Positions 38,690 through 49,415 of a stretch of DNA of 64,000 nucleotides are shown one piece after another; within the stretch, counting starts at the first letter, position 1, and every line of letters starts with the position of its first letter. The stretch lies in NCBI RefSeq assembly GCF_023091745.1, contig NC_068920.1, forward strand, positions 7,812,001-7,876,000. The letters run 5' to 3'. The translations under genes and the position numbers were made by a program. The notes below the pieces were generated by a model. That model made no database searches. It worked only from the letters and a program-made list of their open reading frames with translations, and had not been told where the DNA came from. The stretch comes from Budorcas taxicolor (taxonomy: Eukaryota > Chordata > Mammalia > Artiodactyla > Bovidae).

Positions 38690-39625
38690 CTTGAGATGCG
38701 ACGGGAACGCCGGGAATTCTTTCCCGACGAAGCAGGGAAAGGATCCCTCACCTCGAGCTACGAGGCGGAAACGGGGCTCCTCTGGATGTGGGCGGGACCC
38801 TCGTGTTTCCTCTGGAGTGGAGACGGGTATGTACGGGAACTTCGTGAGTTGCACCAAGGTTGTGAAGGACGCTTTCGACGTTCCAGAGGTGAGGTGTGAT
38901 TAGCCCCGAGAAGTCTCTGCGGAAATGATCCTCATCTCGCCTGCAGGCGAGAACCTCCTGGATATTCTCGAGTTGCGGCAGGTCTTCTCGAGTTACGACG
39001 GGGACCTCAGGGACCCGCTCTGGTGTCCTCAGGAAGGTCCAGACCCCATGCGAGTTGCTAGGGGCCATCTCGGGATTCCTCTCCCGTCGATGCCGGGGCC
39101 TAAGACCTTGTGTGGAGTCGTGGCCGGAATCTGAGGATTCCTCTCCAGTGTTGACATGGATTTTGGGGTGCCTCTGAGTCTCCCCAGGGGAGCCAGGCCT
39201 CGTCTCGAGTGGGGGCATGCACGTGCGCTTCCCTCCCGAGCTGCAGCAGTAGGGTCACGCTTCCTGTCACGTGGATCAAGGGATCTGTGGCTTTCCCTCG
39301 AGGCTTTCCCATGAGGCTTTCCCACAGGGCTGGCCCAGTGCGACCTTGGTGTGAGTCGATCCTCGGCGTGAAAGACGAGCCGGTGAAGGGAAAAGAGGTT
39401 CCTCTGGAATGGACTGAGACATCTGGGGGACTCTTGGAATGATGGCACGACCCTGGAGTTCCTCTCGTCTTTCCTGTTGAGAGGACCTCCTCTTGAGATG
39501 GGACGGGAACGCAGGGAACTCTTTCCCGACGAAGCAGGGAAAGGATCCCTCACCTCGAGCTACGAGGTGGAAACGGGGAGCCTCTGGATATGGGCGGGAC
39601 CCTCGTGGTTCTTCTCGAGTGGAGA
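38690..39625. repeat. Left copy of a ~935-bp direct repeat flanking the B island
   Basis: Matches 41,925-42,860 at offset 3,235 and shares rare variants: gtacgggaacttcgtgag, aatgatcctcatctcg, tgcaggcgagaacc, ggagccaggcc, cccatgaggctttcccac and gggctggcccagtgcgacc, plus the 3-copy 13-bp tract. Differences are few (gtgtcctcaggaaggtcc against ttggcctcaggaagggcc; ctctggagtgg against ctctggcgtgg). Upstream of 38,690 the two loci diverge. To the right this copy passes into B-type sequence, while its partner passes into A-type sequence. Confidence 0.87.
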
Positions 39626-41924
39626 CGGGTATGTTGGGGAACTTCTTGATTTGCACCAAGGGTGTGAAGAACCCTTTCGAAGTTCCAGAGGTGAGATGTG
39701 ATCAGCCTCGAGGCGCCTCAGCGGAAATGGGCCTCATCTCGCCTGGAGGGGAGAACCTCCTGGATTTTCTCGAGTTGCGGCAGGTTTTCTCGAGTTACGA
39801 CGGGGACCACAGGGACCCGCTCTGGTGGCCTCAGGAAAGGCCAGGCCCCATGCGTGATGCTAGGTCCATCTCGGGATTCCTCTGCCGTCCATGCCGGGGC
39901 CTAAGACCCTGTGTGGAGTTTGGGCCGGAACCTGAGGATTCCTCTCCAGTGTTGCCATGAATCTTGGGGTGCTTCTGAGACTCCCCAGGGGACTCAGGAT
40001 TCGTCTCGTGTGGGGGCATGCACGTGCGCTTTCCTCCCGAGCTGCAGCAGTAGTGTCACGCTTCCTGTCACGTGGATCAAGGGATCTGTGGCTTTCCCTC
40101 GAGGCTTTCCCTCGATGCTTTCCCACGGGGCTTTCCCTCAGGGCTGTGCCACGTGCCACCTTGGTGTGAGTCGATCCTCGGCGTGAAAGACGAGCCGGTG
40201 AAGGGAAAAGAGGTTCCTCTGGAATGGACTGAGACATCTGGGGGACTCTTGGAATGGTGGCACGACCCTGGAGTTCCTCTCGCCGTTCCTGTTGAGAGGG
40301 CCTCATTCTGAGATGCGACGGGAAGGCCGGGAACTCTTTCCCGACGATGCAGGGAAAGGATCCCTTATCTCGAGCTACGAGGCGGAAACGGGGCTCCTCT
40401 GGATGTGGGCGGGACCCTCGTGTTTCCTCTCGAGTGGAAACGGGTATGTCGGGAACTTCTTGATTTGCACCAAGGGTGTGAAGGACCCTTTCGAATTTAC
40501 AGAGGTGAGGTGTGATCAGCCTCGAGACGCCTCAGCGGAAATGGGCCTCATCTCGCCTGGAGGGGATAACCTCCTGGATTTTCTCGAGTTGCGGCAGGTC
40601 TCCTCGAGTTACGACGGGGACCTCAGGGTCCCGCTCTAATGGCCTCAGGAAAGGCCTGTCCCCATGCGAGTTGCTAGGGGCCATCTCGGGATTCCTCTAC
40701 CGTCCATGCCGGAGCCTAAGACCTTGTGTGGATTCGGGGCCGGAAACTGAAGATTCCTCTCCAGTGTTGACATGGATCTTGGGGTGCTTCTGAATCTCCC
40801 CAGGGGAGTAAGGCCTCGTCTCGAGTGGGGGCATGCACGTGTGCTGTCCTCGCTAGCTGCAGCAGCAGGTTCACGCTTCCTGTCACGTGGATCAAGGGAT
40901 CTGTGGCTTTCAATCGAAGCTTTCCCTCGAAGATTTTCCACAGGGCTGTGCCACGTGCCACCTTGGTGTGAGTCGATCCTCAGCGTGAAAGACGAGCCGG
41001 TGTAGGGAAAAGAGGATCCTCAGGAATGGACTGAGACATCTGGGGGACTCTTGGAATGGTGGCACGACCCTGCAGTTCCTCTCGCCGTTCCTGTTGAGAG
41101 GGCCTCCTCTTGAGATGCGACGGGAACGCCGGGAATTCTTGCCCGACGAAGCAGGGAAATGATCCCTCATCTCGAGCTACGAGGCGAACACGGGGCTCCT
41201 CTGGATGTGGGCGGGACCCTCGTGTTTCCTCTCGAGTAGAGACGGGTATGTCGGGGAACTTCTTAATTTGCACCAAGGGTGTGAAGGACCCTTTCGAAGT
41301 TCCAGAGGTGAGGTGTGATCAGCCTCGAGATGCCTCCGCGGAAATGGGCCTCATCTCGCCTGGAGGGGAGAACCTCATGGATTTTTTCGCGTTGCGGCAG
41401 GTCGTCTCGAGTTACGATGGGGACCTCAGGGACGCTCTCTGGTGGCCTCAGGAAAGGCCAGAACCCATGCGAGTTTCTAGGGCCCCTCTCGGGATTCCTC
41501 TCCCATCGATGCCGGGGCCTAAGACCTTGTGTGGGGTCGGGGCCGGAACCTGAGCATTCCTCTCCAGTGTTGACATGGATCTTGGAGTGCCTCTGAGGCT
41601 CCCCAGGGGAGTCAGGCCTCGTCTCGTGTGGGGGCATGCACGTGCGCTTCCCTCCTGAGCTGTAGCAGTAGGGTCACGCTTCCTGTCACGTGGATCAAGG
41701 GATCTGTGGCTTTCCCTCGAGGTTTTCCCTCGAGGCTTTCCCACGAGGCTTTCCCACAGGGCTGTGCCAAGTGCCAACTTGGTGTGAGTAGATCCTCGGC
41801 TTGAAAGACGAGCCGGTGAAGGGAAAAGATGTTCCTCTGGAATGGACTGAGACATCTGGGGGACTCTTTGAATGGTGGCACGACCCTGGAGTTCCTCTCG
41901 CAGTTCCTGTTGAGACGGCCTCCA
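39626..41924. repeat. Island of subfamily B-like units inside subfamily A
   Basis: Three consecutive unit junctions (39,702, 40,514 and 41,318) read gatcagcctcgag instead of gattagccccgag. The same stretch shows other B states: ctggaggggagaacc, ggattttctcgag, aggaaaggcc, gtgcttctgag (39,957 and 40,772 units), ttgccatg at 39,952 and ggaactcttt at 40,331. The states are mixed: 41,118 keeps the A-type gaattc, and the 41,575 landmark is A-type ttgacatgg. Landmarks are 39957, 40772 and 41575. The unit from 40,772 has one 13-bp copy fewer (803 bp). The island is flanked on both sides by near-identical A sequence (see the paired entries at 38,690 and 41,925), which suggests exchange with a B array elsewhere. 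Boundaries are approximate to a few tens of bases. Confidence 0.8.
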
Positions 41925-42860
41925 CTTGAGATGCGACGGGAACGCCGGGAATTCTTTCCCGACGAAGCAGGGAAAGGATCCCTCACCTCGAGCTACGAGG
42001 CGGAAACGGGGCTCCTCTGGATGTGGGCGGGACCCTCGTGTTTCCTCTGGCGTGGAGACGGGTATGTACGGGAACTTCGTGAGTTGCACCAAGGTTGTGA
42101 AGGACGCTTTCGACGTTCCAGAGGTGAGGTGTGATTAGCCCCGAGAAGTCTCTGCGGAAATGATCCTCATCTCGCCTGCAGGCGAGAACCTCCTGGATAT
42201 TCTCGAGTTGCGGCAGGTCTTCTCGAGTTACGACGGGGACATCAGGGACCCGCTCTGTTGGCCTCAGGAAGGGCCAGACCCCATGCGAGTTGCTAGGGGC
42301 CATCTCGGGATTCCTCTCCCGTCGATGCCGGGGCCTAAGTCCTTGTGTGGAGTCGTGGCCCGAATCTGAGGATTCCTCTCCAGTGTTGACATGGATTTTG
42401 GGGTGCCTCTGAGTCTCCCCAGGGGAGCCAGGCCTCGTCTCGAGTGGGGGCATGCACGTGCGCTTCCCTCCCGAGCTGCAGCAGTAGGGTCACGCTTCCT
42501 GTCACGTGGATCAAGGGATCTGTGGCTTTCCCTCGAGGCTTTCCCATGAGGCTTTCCCACAGGGCTGGCCCAGTGCGACCTTGGTGTGAGTCGATCCTCG
42601 GCGTGAAAGACGAGCCGGTGAAGGGAAAAGAGGTTCCTCTGGAATGGACTGAGACATGGGGGACTCTTGGAATGGTGGCACGACCCTGGAGTTCCTCTCG
42701 TCTTTCCTGTTGAGAGGACCTCCTCTTGAGATGCGACGGGAACGCAGGGAACTCTTTCCCGACGAAGCAGGGAAAGGATCCCTCACCTCGAGCTACGAGG
42801 TGGAAACGGGGAGCCTCTGGATATGGGCGGGACCCTCGTGGTTTCTTCTCTCGAGTGGAG
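41925..42860. repeat. Right copy of a ~935-bp direct repeat flanking the B island
   Basis: Partner of 38,690-39,625. It lost three bases near 42,656 (gacatgggggac where the other has gacatctgggggac) and gained three near 42,845 (tttcttctctcgag), so the offset returns to 3,235 at the end. The spacing of 3,235 bp corresponds to four units (816+801+815+803). The arrangement A'-B-B-B-A' is what one expects if a four-unit block was duplicated and part then replaced, or if B units entered by unequal exchange. Confidence 0.87.
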
Positions 42861-44314
42861 ACGGGTATGTCGGGGAACTTCTTGAGTTGCACCAAGGGTG
42901 TGAAGCACCTTTTCGACGTTCCAGAGGTGAGGTGTGATTAGCCCCGAGAAGCCTCTGCGGAAATGGGCCTGTTCTCGCCTGGATGGGAGAACCTCCTGGA
43001 TTTTCTCGAATTGCGGAAGGTCTTCTCGAGGTACGACAGGGATCTCAGGGAACCGCTCTGGTGGCCTCAGGAAGGGCCAGTCCCCATGCGAGTTGCGAGA
43101 GGCCATCTCGGGATTCCTCTCCCGTCGATTCCGGGTCCTAAGACCTTGTGTGGGTTCGAGGCCGGAACCTGAGCATTCCTCTCCAGTGTTGACATGGATC
43201 TTGGGGTGCCTCTGAGTCTCCACAGGGGAGTCAGGCCTCGTCTCGAGTGGGGGCATGCACGTGCGCTTTCCTCCCGAGCGGCAGCAGTAGGGTCACGCTT
43301 CCTGTCACGTGGATCAAGGGATCTGTGGCTTTCCCTCGAGGCTTTCCCTCGAGGCTTTCACACGAGGCTTTCCGACAGGGCTGTGCCAGGTGCCACCTTG
43401 GTGTGAGTCGATCCTCGGCGTGAAAGACGAGCCGGTGAAGGGAAAAGAGGTTCCTCTGGAATGGACTGAGACATCTGGGGGACTCTTGGAACGGTGGCAC
43501 GACCCTGGAGTTCCTCTCGCCGTTCCTGTTGAGAGGGCCTCCTCTTGAGATGCGACGGGAACGCCGGGAATTCTTTCCCGACGAAGCAGGGAAAGGATCC
43601 CTCACCTCGAGCTACGAGGCGGAAACGGGGCTCCTCTGGATGTGGGCGGGACCCTCGTTTTTCCTCTCGAGTGGAGACGGGTATGTCGGAGAACTTCTTG
43701 AGTTGCACCAAGGGTGTGAAAGACCCTTTCGACGTTCCAGAGGTGAGGTGTGATTAGCCCCGTGAAGCCTCTGCGGAAATGGGCCTCATCTCGCCTGGAG
43801 GGGAGAACCTACTGGATTTTCTCGAGTTGCGGAAGGTCTTCTCCAGTTACGACGGGGACCTCAGGGACCCGCTCTGGTGGCCTCAGGAAGGGCCAGTCCC
43901 CATGCGAGTTGCTAGGGGCCATCTCGGGATTCCTCTCCCGTCGATGACGGGGCCTAAGACCTCGTGTGGAGTCGGGGGCCGGAACCTGAGCATTCCTCTC
44001 CAGTGTTGACATGGATCTTGGGGTGCCTCTGAGTCTCCCCAGGGGAGTCAGGCCTCGTCTCGAGTGGGGGCATGTACGTGTGCTTTCCTCCCGAGCTGCA
44101 GCAGTAGGGTCACGCTTCCTGTCACGTGGATCAAGGGATCTGTGGCTTTGCCTCGAATCTTTCCCACAGGGCTGTGCCAAGTGCCACCTTGCTGTGAGTC
44201 GATCCTCGGCGTGAAAGACGAGCCGGTGAAGGGAAAAGAGGTTCCTCTGGAATGGACTGAGACATCTGGGGGACTCTTGGAATGGTGCCACGACCCTGGA
44301 ATTCCTCTCGCCGT
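41925..44314. repeat. Second subfamily A block, up to the assembly gap
   Basis: Unit junctions return to the A form gattagccccg at 42,134, 42,937 and 43,752. Landmarks are 42391, 43194 and 44011, all ttgacatgg. Some positions lean towards B, such as ggaggggagaacc with ggattttctcgag near 43,800, so this block looks transitional between the two subfamilies. The unit from 42,391 is 803 bp, with three 13-bp copies. The unit from 44,011 has only two copies (gcctcgaatctttcccacag near 44,150) and runs into the run of N. Confidence 0.85.
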
Positions 44315-44814
44315 NNNNNNNNNNNNNNNNNNNNNNNNNNNNNNNNNNNNNNNNNNNNNNNNNNNNNNNNNNNNNNNNNNNNNNNNNNNNNNNNNNNNNN
44401 NNNNNNNNNNNNNNNNNNNNNNNNNNNNNNNNNNNNNNNNNNNNNNNNNNNNNNNNNNNNNNNNNNNNNNNNNNNNNNNNNNNNNNNNNNNNNNNNNNNN
44501 NNNNNNNNNNNNNNNNNNNNNNNNNNNNNNNNNNNNNNNNNNNNNNNNNNNNNNNNNNNNNNNNNNNNNNNNNNNNNNNNNNNNNNNNNNNNNNNNNNNN
44601 NNNNNNNNNNNNNNNNNNNNNNNNNNNNNNNNNNNNNNNNNNNNNNNNNNNNNNNNNNNNNNNNNNNNNNNNNNNNNNNNNNNNNNNNNNNNNNNNNNNN
44701 NNNNNNNNNNNNNNNNNNNNNNNNNNNNNNNNNNNNNNNNNNNNNNNNNNNNNNNNNNNNNNNNNNNNNNNNNNNNNNNNNNNNNNNNNNNNNNNNNNNN
44801 NNNNNNNNNNNNNN
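44315..44814. other. Assembly gap, 500 N
   Basis: Exactly 500 N. The round number suggests a placeholder, not a measured size. Satellite sequence continues on both sides in the same orientation. The left flank stops at ctcgccgt and the right flank restarts at agaacctcctggattttc. In intact neighbouring units these two points are about 280 bp apart (43,523 to 43,804), so an in-register gap would be about 280 bp plus a whole number of units. No biological feature should be read across it; open frames that span it are meaningless. Confidence 0.99.
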
Positions 44815-46149
44815 AGAACCTCCTGGATTTTCTCGAGTTGCGGCAGGTCTTCTCGAGTTACGATGGGGACCTCAGGGACCCGTTCTGGTGGCCTCAGGAA
44901 AGGTCTCTCCCCGATACGACTTGTAGGGGCCATCTCGGAATTCCTCTCCAGTCGATGCCGGGGCCTAAGACCTCGTGTGGAGTCGGGGCCGGAACCTGAG
45001 GATTCCTCTCCAGTGTTGACATGGACCTTGGGGTGCTTCTGAGCCTCCCCAGGGGAGTCAGGCCTCGTCTCGAGTGGGGGCATGCACGTGCGCTTTCCTC
45101 CCGAGCTGCAGCTGTAGTGTCACGCTTCCTGTCACGAGGATCAAGGGATCTGTCGCTTTCTCTCAAGGCTGTCCCTCGAGGCTTTCCCACGAGGCTTCTC
45201 ACAGGGCTGTGCCACGTGCCATCTTGGTGTGAGTCGATCCTCGGCGTAAAAGGCGAGCCGGTGAAGGGAAAAGAGTTTGCTCTAGAATGGACTGAGACAT
45301 CTGGGGGACTCTTGGATGGGTGCACGACCCTGGACTTCTTCTCGCCGTTTCTGTTTAGAGGTTCTCCTGTTGAGATGCGACGGGAACGCCGGGAACTCTT
45401 ATCCGACGAAGCCGGGAAAGGATCCCTCATCTCGAGCTACGAGGCGGAAACAGGGCTCCTCTGGATGTGGGCGGGACCCTCGTGTTTCCTCTCGAGTGGA
45501 GACGGGTATGTCGGGGAACTACTTGATTTGCACCAAGGGTTTGAAGGACTCTTTCAATGTTCCAGAGGTTAGGTGTGATCAGCCTCGAGACGCCTCAGCG
45601 GAAATGGGCCTCATCTCGCCTGGAGGGGAGAACCTCCTGGATTTGCTCGAGTTGCAGCAGGTCTTCTCGAGTTATGACGGGGACCTCAGGGACACGCTCT
45701 GGTGGCCTAAGGAAAGGCCAGTCCCCATGCGAGTTGCTAGGGGCCCTCTCGGGATTCCTCTCCCGTCCATGGCGGGGCCTAAGACATTGTGTGGAGTCGT
45801 GGCCGGAACCTGAGGATTCCTCTCCATTGTTGCCATGGATCTTGGGGTGCTTCTGAGCCTCCCCAGGGGAGTCAGGCCTCGTCTCGAGTGGGGGCATGCA
45901 CGTCCGCACTCCCGAGCTGCAGCAGTAGTTTCACGCTTCCTGTTACGTGGATCAAGGGATCTGTGGCTTTCCCTCGATGCTTTCCCTAGAGGCTTTCCCC
46001 CAGTGCTCTTCCACGTGCCACCTTGGTGTGAGTCGATCCTCGGCGTGAAAGGCGAGCCGGTGAAGGGAAAAGAGGTTCCCTTGGAATGGACTGAGACGTC
46101 TGGGGGACTCTTGGAATGGTGGCACGACCCTGGAGTTCCTCTCGCCGTT

Positions 46150-49100
46150 CCTGTTGAGATGGCCTAGTCTTGAGATGCGACGGGAAGGCCGGGAACTCTT
46201 TCCCGACGAAGCAGGGAAAGGATCCCTCATCTCGAGCTACCAGGCGGAAACGGGGCGCCTCTGGATGTGGGCGGGACCCTCGTGTTTCCTCTCGGGTGGA
46301 GACGGGTATGTCGGGGAGCTTCTTGATTTGCACCAAGGGTGTGAAGGACCCTTTCGAAGTTCCAGAGGTGAGGTGTGATCAGCCTCGAGAGGCCTCAGCG
46401 GAAATGGGCCTCATCTCGCCTGGAGGGGAGAACTTATGGATTTTCTCGAGTTGCAGCAGGTCGTCTCGAGTTACGACGGGGACCTCAGGGACCCGCTCTG
46501 GTGGCCTCAGGAAAGGCCAGTCCCCATGCGAGTTGCTAGGGGCCCACTCGGGATTCCTCTACCGTCCAAGCCGGTGCCTTAGACCTTGTGTGGAGTCGGG
46601 GCCGGAACCTGAGGATTCCTCTCCAGTGTTGCCACGGATCTTGGGGTGCTTCTGAGTCTCCCCAGGGGAGTCAGGCCTCGTCTCGAGTGGGGGCATGCAC
46701 GTGCGCTTCCCTCCCGAGCTGCAGCAGTACTGTCACGCTTCCTATCACTTGCATCAAGGGATCTGTGGCTTTCCCTCCAGGCTTTCCCTGGAGGCTTTCT
46801 CACGAGGCTTTCCCACAGGGCTGTGACACGTGCCACCTTGGTGTGAGTCGATCCTCGGCGTGGGAAGACGAGCCGGTGAAGGGAAAAGAGGTTCCTCTGG
46901 AATGGAGTGAGACGTCTGGGGGACTCTTGGAATGGTGGCACGACCCTGGAGTTCCTCTCGCCGTTCCTGTTGAGAGGGCCTCCTCTTGAGATGCAACTGG
47001 AAGGCCTGGAACTCTTTCCCGACGAAGCAGGGAAAGGATCCCTCATCTCGAGCTACGAGGCGGGAAACGGGACTCCTCTGGATGTGGGCGGGACCCTCGT
47101 GTTTCCTCTCGGGTGGAGACGGGAATGTCGGGGAACTTCTTGATTTGCACCAAGGGTGTGAAGGACCCTTTCGAAGTTCCAGAGGTGAGGTGTGATCAGC
47201 CTCGAGACGCCTCAGCGGACATGGGCCTCATCTCGCCTGGAGGGGAGATCCTCCTGGATTTTCTCGAGTTGCGGCAGGTCTTCTCCAGTTACAACGGGGA
47301 CCTCAGGGACCCGCTCTCATGGCCTCAGGAAAGGCCAGTCCCCATGCGAGTTGCTAGGGGCCCTCTCGGGATTCCTCTCCCGTCCATGTCGGAGCCTAAG
47401 ACCTCGTGTGGAGTCGGGGCCGGAACCTGAGGATTCTTCTTCAGTGTTGCCATGGATCTTGGGGTGCTTCTGAGTCTCCCCAGGGAGTCAGGCCTCGTCT
47501 CGAGTGGGGGCATGCACGTGCGATTTCCTCTCAAGCTGCAGCAGTAGTGGCACGCTTCCTGTCACGTGGATCAAGGGATCTGTGGCTTTCCCTCGAGGCT
47601 GTCCCTCGAGACTTTCCCCAGAGGCTTTCCCCCAGTGCTCTTCCACGTGCCACCTTGGTGTGAGTCGATCCTGGGCGTGAAAGGCGAGCCGGTGAAGGGA
47701 AAAGAGGTTCCCTTGTAATGGACTGAGACGTCTGGGGGACTTTTGGAATGGTGGCACGACCCTGGAGTTCCTCTGGCCATTCCTGTTGAGATGGCCTAGT
47801 CTTGAGATGCGACGGGAAGGCCGGGAACTCTTTCCCGACGAAGCAGGGAAAGGATCCCTCATCTCGAGCTACCAGGCGGAAACGGGGCGCCTCTGGATGT
47901 GGGCGGGACCCTCGTGTTTCCTCTCGGGTGGAGACGGGTATGTCGGGGAGCTTCTTGATTTGCACCAAGGGTGTGAAGGACCCTTTCGAAGTTCCAGAGG
48001 TGAGGTGTGATCAGCCTCGAGAGGCCTCAGCGGAAATGGGCCCTCATCTCGCCTGGAGGGGAGAACTTCTGGATTTTCTCGAGTTGCAGCAGGTCGTCTC
48101 GAGTTACGACGGGGACCTCAGGGACCCGCTCTGGTGGCCTCAGGAAAGGCCAGTCCCCATGCTAGTTGCTAGGGGCCCACTCGGGATTCCTCTCCCGTCC
48201 AAGCCGGTGCCTTAGACCTTGTGTGGAGTCGGGGCCGGAACCTGAGGATTCCTCTCCAGTGTTGCCACGGATCTTGGGGTGCTTCTGAGTCTCCCCAGGG
48301 GAGTCAGGCCTCGTCTCGAGTGGGGGCATGCACGTGCGCATTCCTCCCGAGCTGCAGCAGTACTGTCACGCTTCCTATCACTTGCATCAAGGGATCTGTG
48401 GCTTTCCCTCCAGGCTTTCCCTGGAGGCTTTCTCACGAGGCTTTCCCACAGGGCTGTGCCACGTGCCACCTTGGTGTGAGTCGATCCTCGGCGTGGAAGA
48501 CGAGCCGGGTGAAGGGAAAAGAGGTTCCTCTGGAATGGAGTGAGACGTCTGGGGGACTCTTGGAATGGTGGCACGACCCTGGAGTTCTTCTCACCGTTCC
48601 TGTTCAGAGGGCCTCCTCTTGAGATGCAACTGGAAGACCTGGAACTCTTTCCCGACGAAGCAGGGAAAGGATCCCTCATCTCGAGCTACGAGGCGTAAAC
48701 GGGGCTCCTCTGGATGTGGGCGGGACCCTCGAGTTTCCTATCGGGTGGAGACGGGTATGTCGGGGAACTTCTTGATTTGCACCAAGGGTGTGAAGGTCCC
48801 TTTCGAAGTTCCAGAGGTGAGGTGTGATCAGCCTCGAGACGCTTCAGCGGACATGGGCCTCATCTCGCCTGGAGGGGAGAACCTCCTGGATTTTCTCGAG
48901 TTGTGGCAGGTCTTCTCCAGTTACAACGGGGACCTCAGGGACCCGCTCTCATGGCCTCAGGAAAGGCCAGTCCCCATGCGAGTTGCTAGGGGCCCTCTCG
49001 GGATTCCTCTCCCGTCCATGTCGGGGCCTAAGACCTCGTGTGGAGTCGGGGCTGGAACCTGAGGATTCTTCTTCAGTGTTGCCATGGATCTTGGGGTGCT

Positions 49101-49415
49101 TCTGAGTCTCCCCAGGGAGTCAGGCCTCGTCTCGAGTGGGGGCATGCACGTGCGATTTCCTCTCAAGCTGCAGCAGTAGTGGCACGCTTCCTGTCACGTG
49201 GATCAAGGGATCTGTGGCTTTCCCTCGAGGCTGTCCCTCGAGGCTTTCCCCAGAGGCTTTCCCCCAGTGCTCTTCCACGTGCCACCTTGTTGTGAGTCGA
49301 TCCTGGGCGTGAAAGGCGAGCCGGTGAAGGGAAAAGAGGTTCCCTTGTAATGGACTGAGACGTCTGGGGGACTCTTGGAATGGTGGCACGACCCTGGAGT
49401 TCCTCTGGCCATTCC
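46150..49415. repeat. Higher-order repeat of 2 units (~1,632 bp), two copies
   Basis: Segments 46,150-47,780 and 47,782-49,415 match at offset 1,632-1,633. The dimer alternates a ttgccatgg/ctcgagactttcccc unit (47,452, 49,084) with a ttgccacgg/cttgcatcaagg unit (46,634, 48,267). Shared private states are gagatggcctagtcttgag, gggcccactcggg, ccaagccggtgccttag, gggattcttcttcagtg and a deletion of one g in cccagggagtcagg. A third start of the same dimer follows at 49,416 and continues to about 49,965. There it switches to a different unit, which begins the three-unit period. Confidence 0.85.

Larger units (their letters stand above)
1..39625. repeat. Satellite array, subfamily A block
   Basis: Forty-nine unit landmarks fall here, at 173, 989, 1804, 2592, 3408, 4224, 5040, 5856, 6671, 7486, 8300, 9115, 9931, 10746, 11534, 12350, 13165, 13979, 14795, 15611, 16400, 17216, 18030, 18847, 19662, 20477, 21293, 22108, 22923, 23737, 24553, 25343, 26159, 26974, 27790, 28607, 29422, 30212, 31026, 31842, 32658, 33473, 34263, 35077, 35893, 36709, 37524, 38340 and 39156 (position of the a in atgg). 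Diagnostic states are gattagccccgagaag, ctgcaggggagaacc, ggatattctcgag, aggaagggccagt, ttgacatgg, gtgcctctgag, agtagggtcac and ggaattcttt. Some units (for example 2,345-2,610 and 8,045-8,290) carry a Ctgtagggg/ggattttctc variant and so form A subtypes. No non-satellite insertion interrupts the block. Confidence 0.93.

Noticed and set aside
43809..45083. Open frames of 311 and 424 codons across the N gap
   Set aside because: Most of their length is N; they are artefacts of translating the gap.
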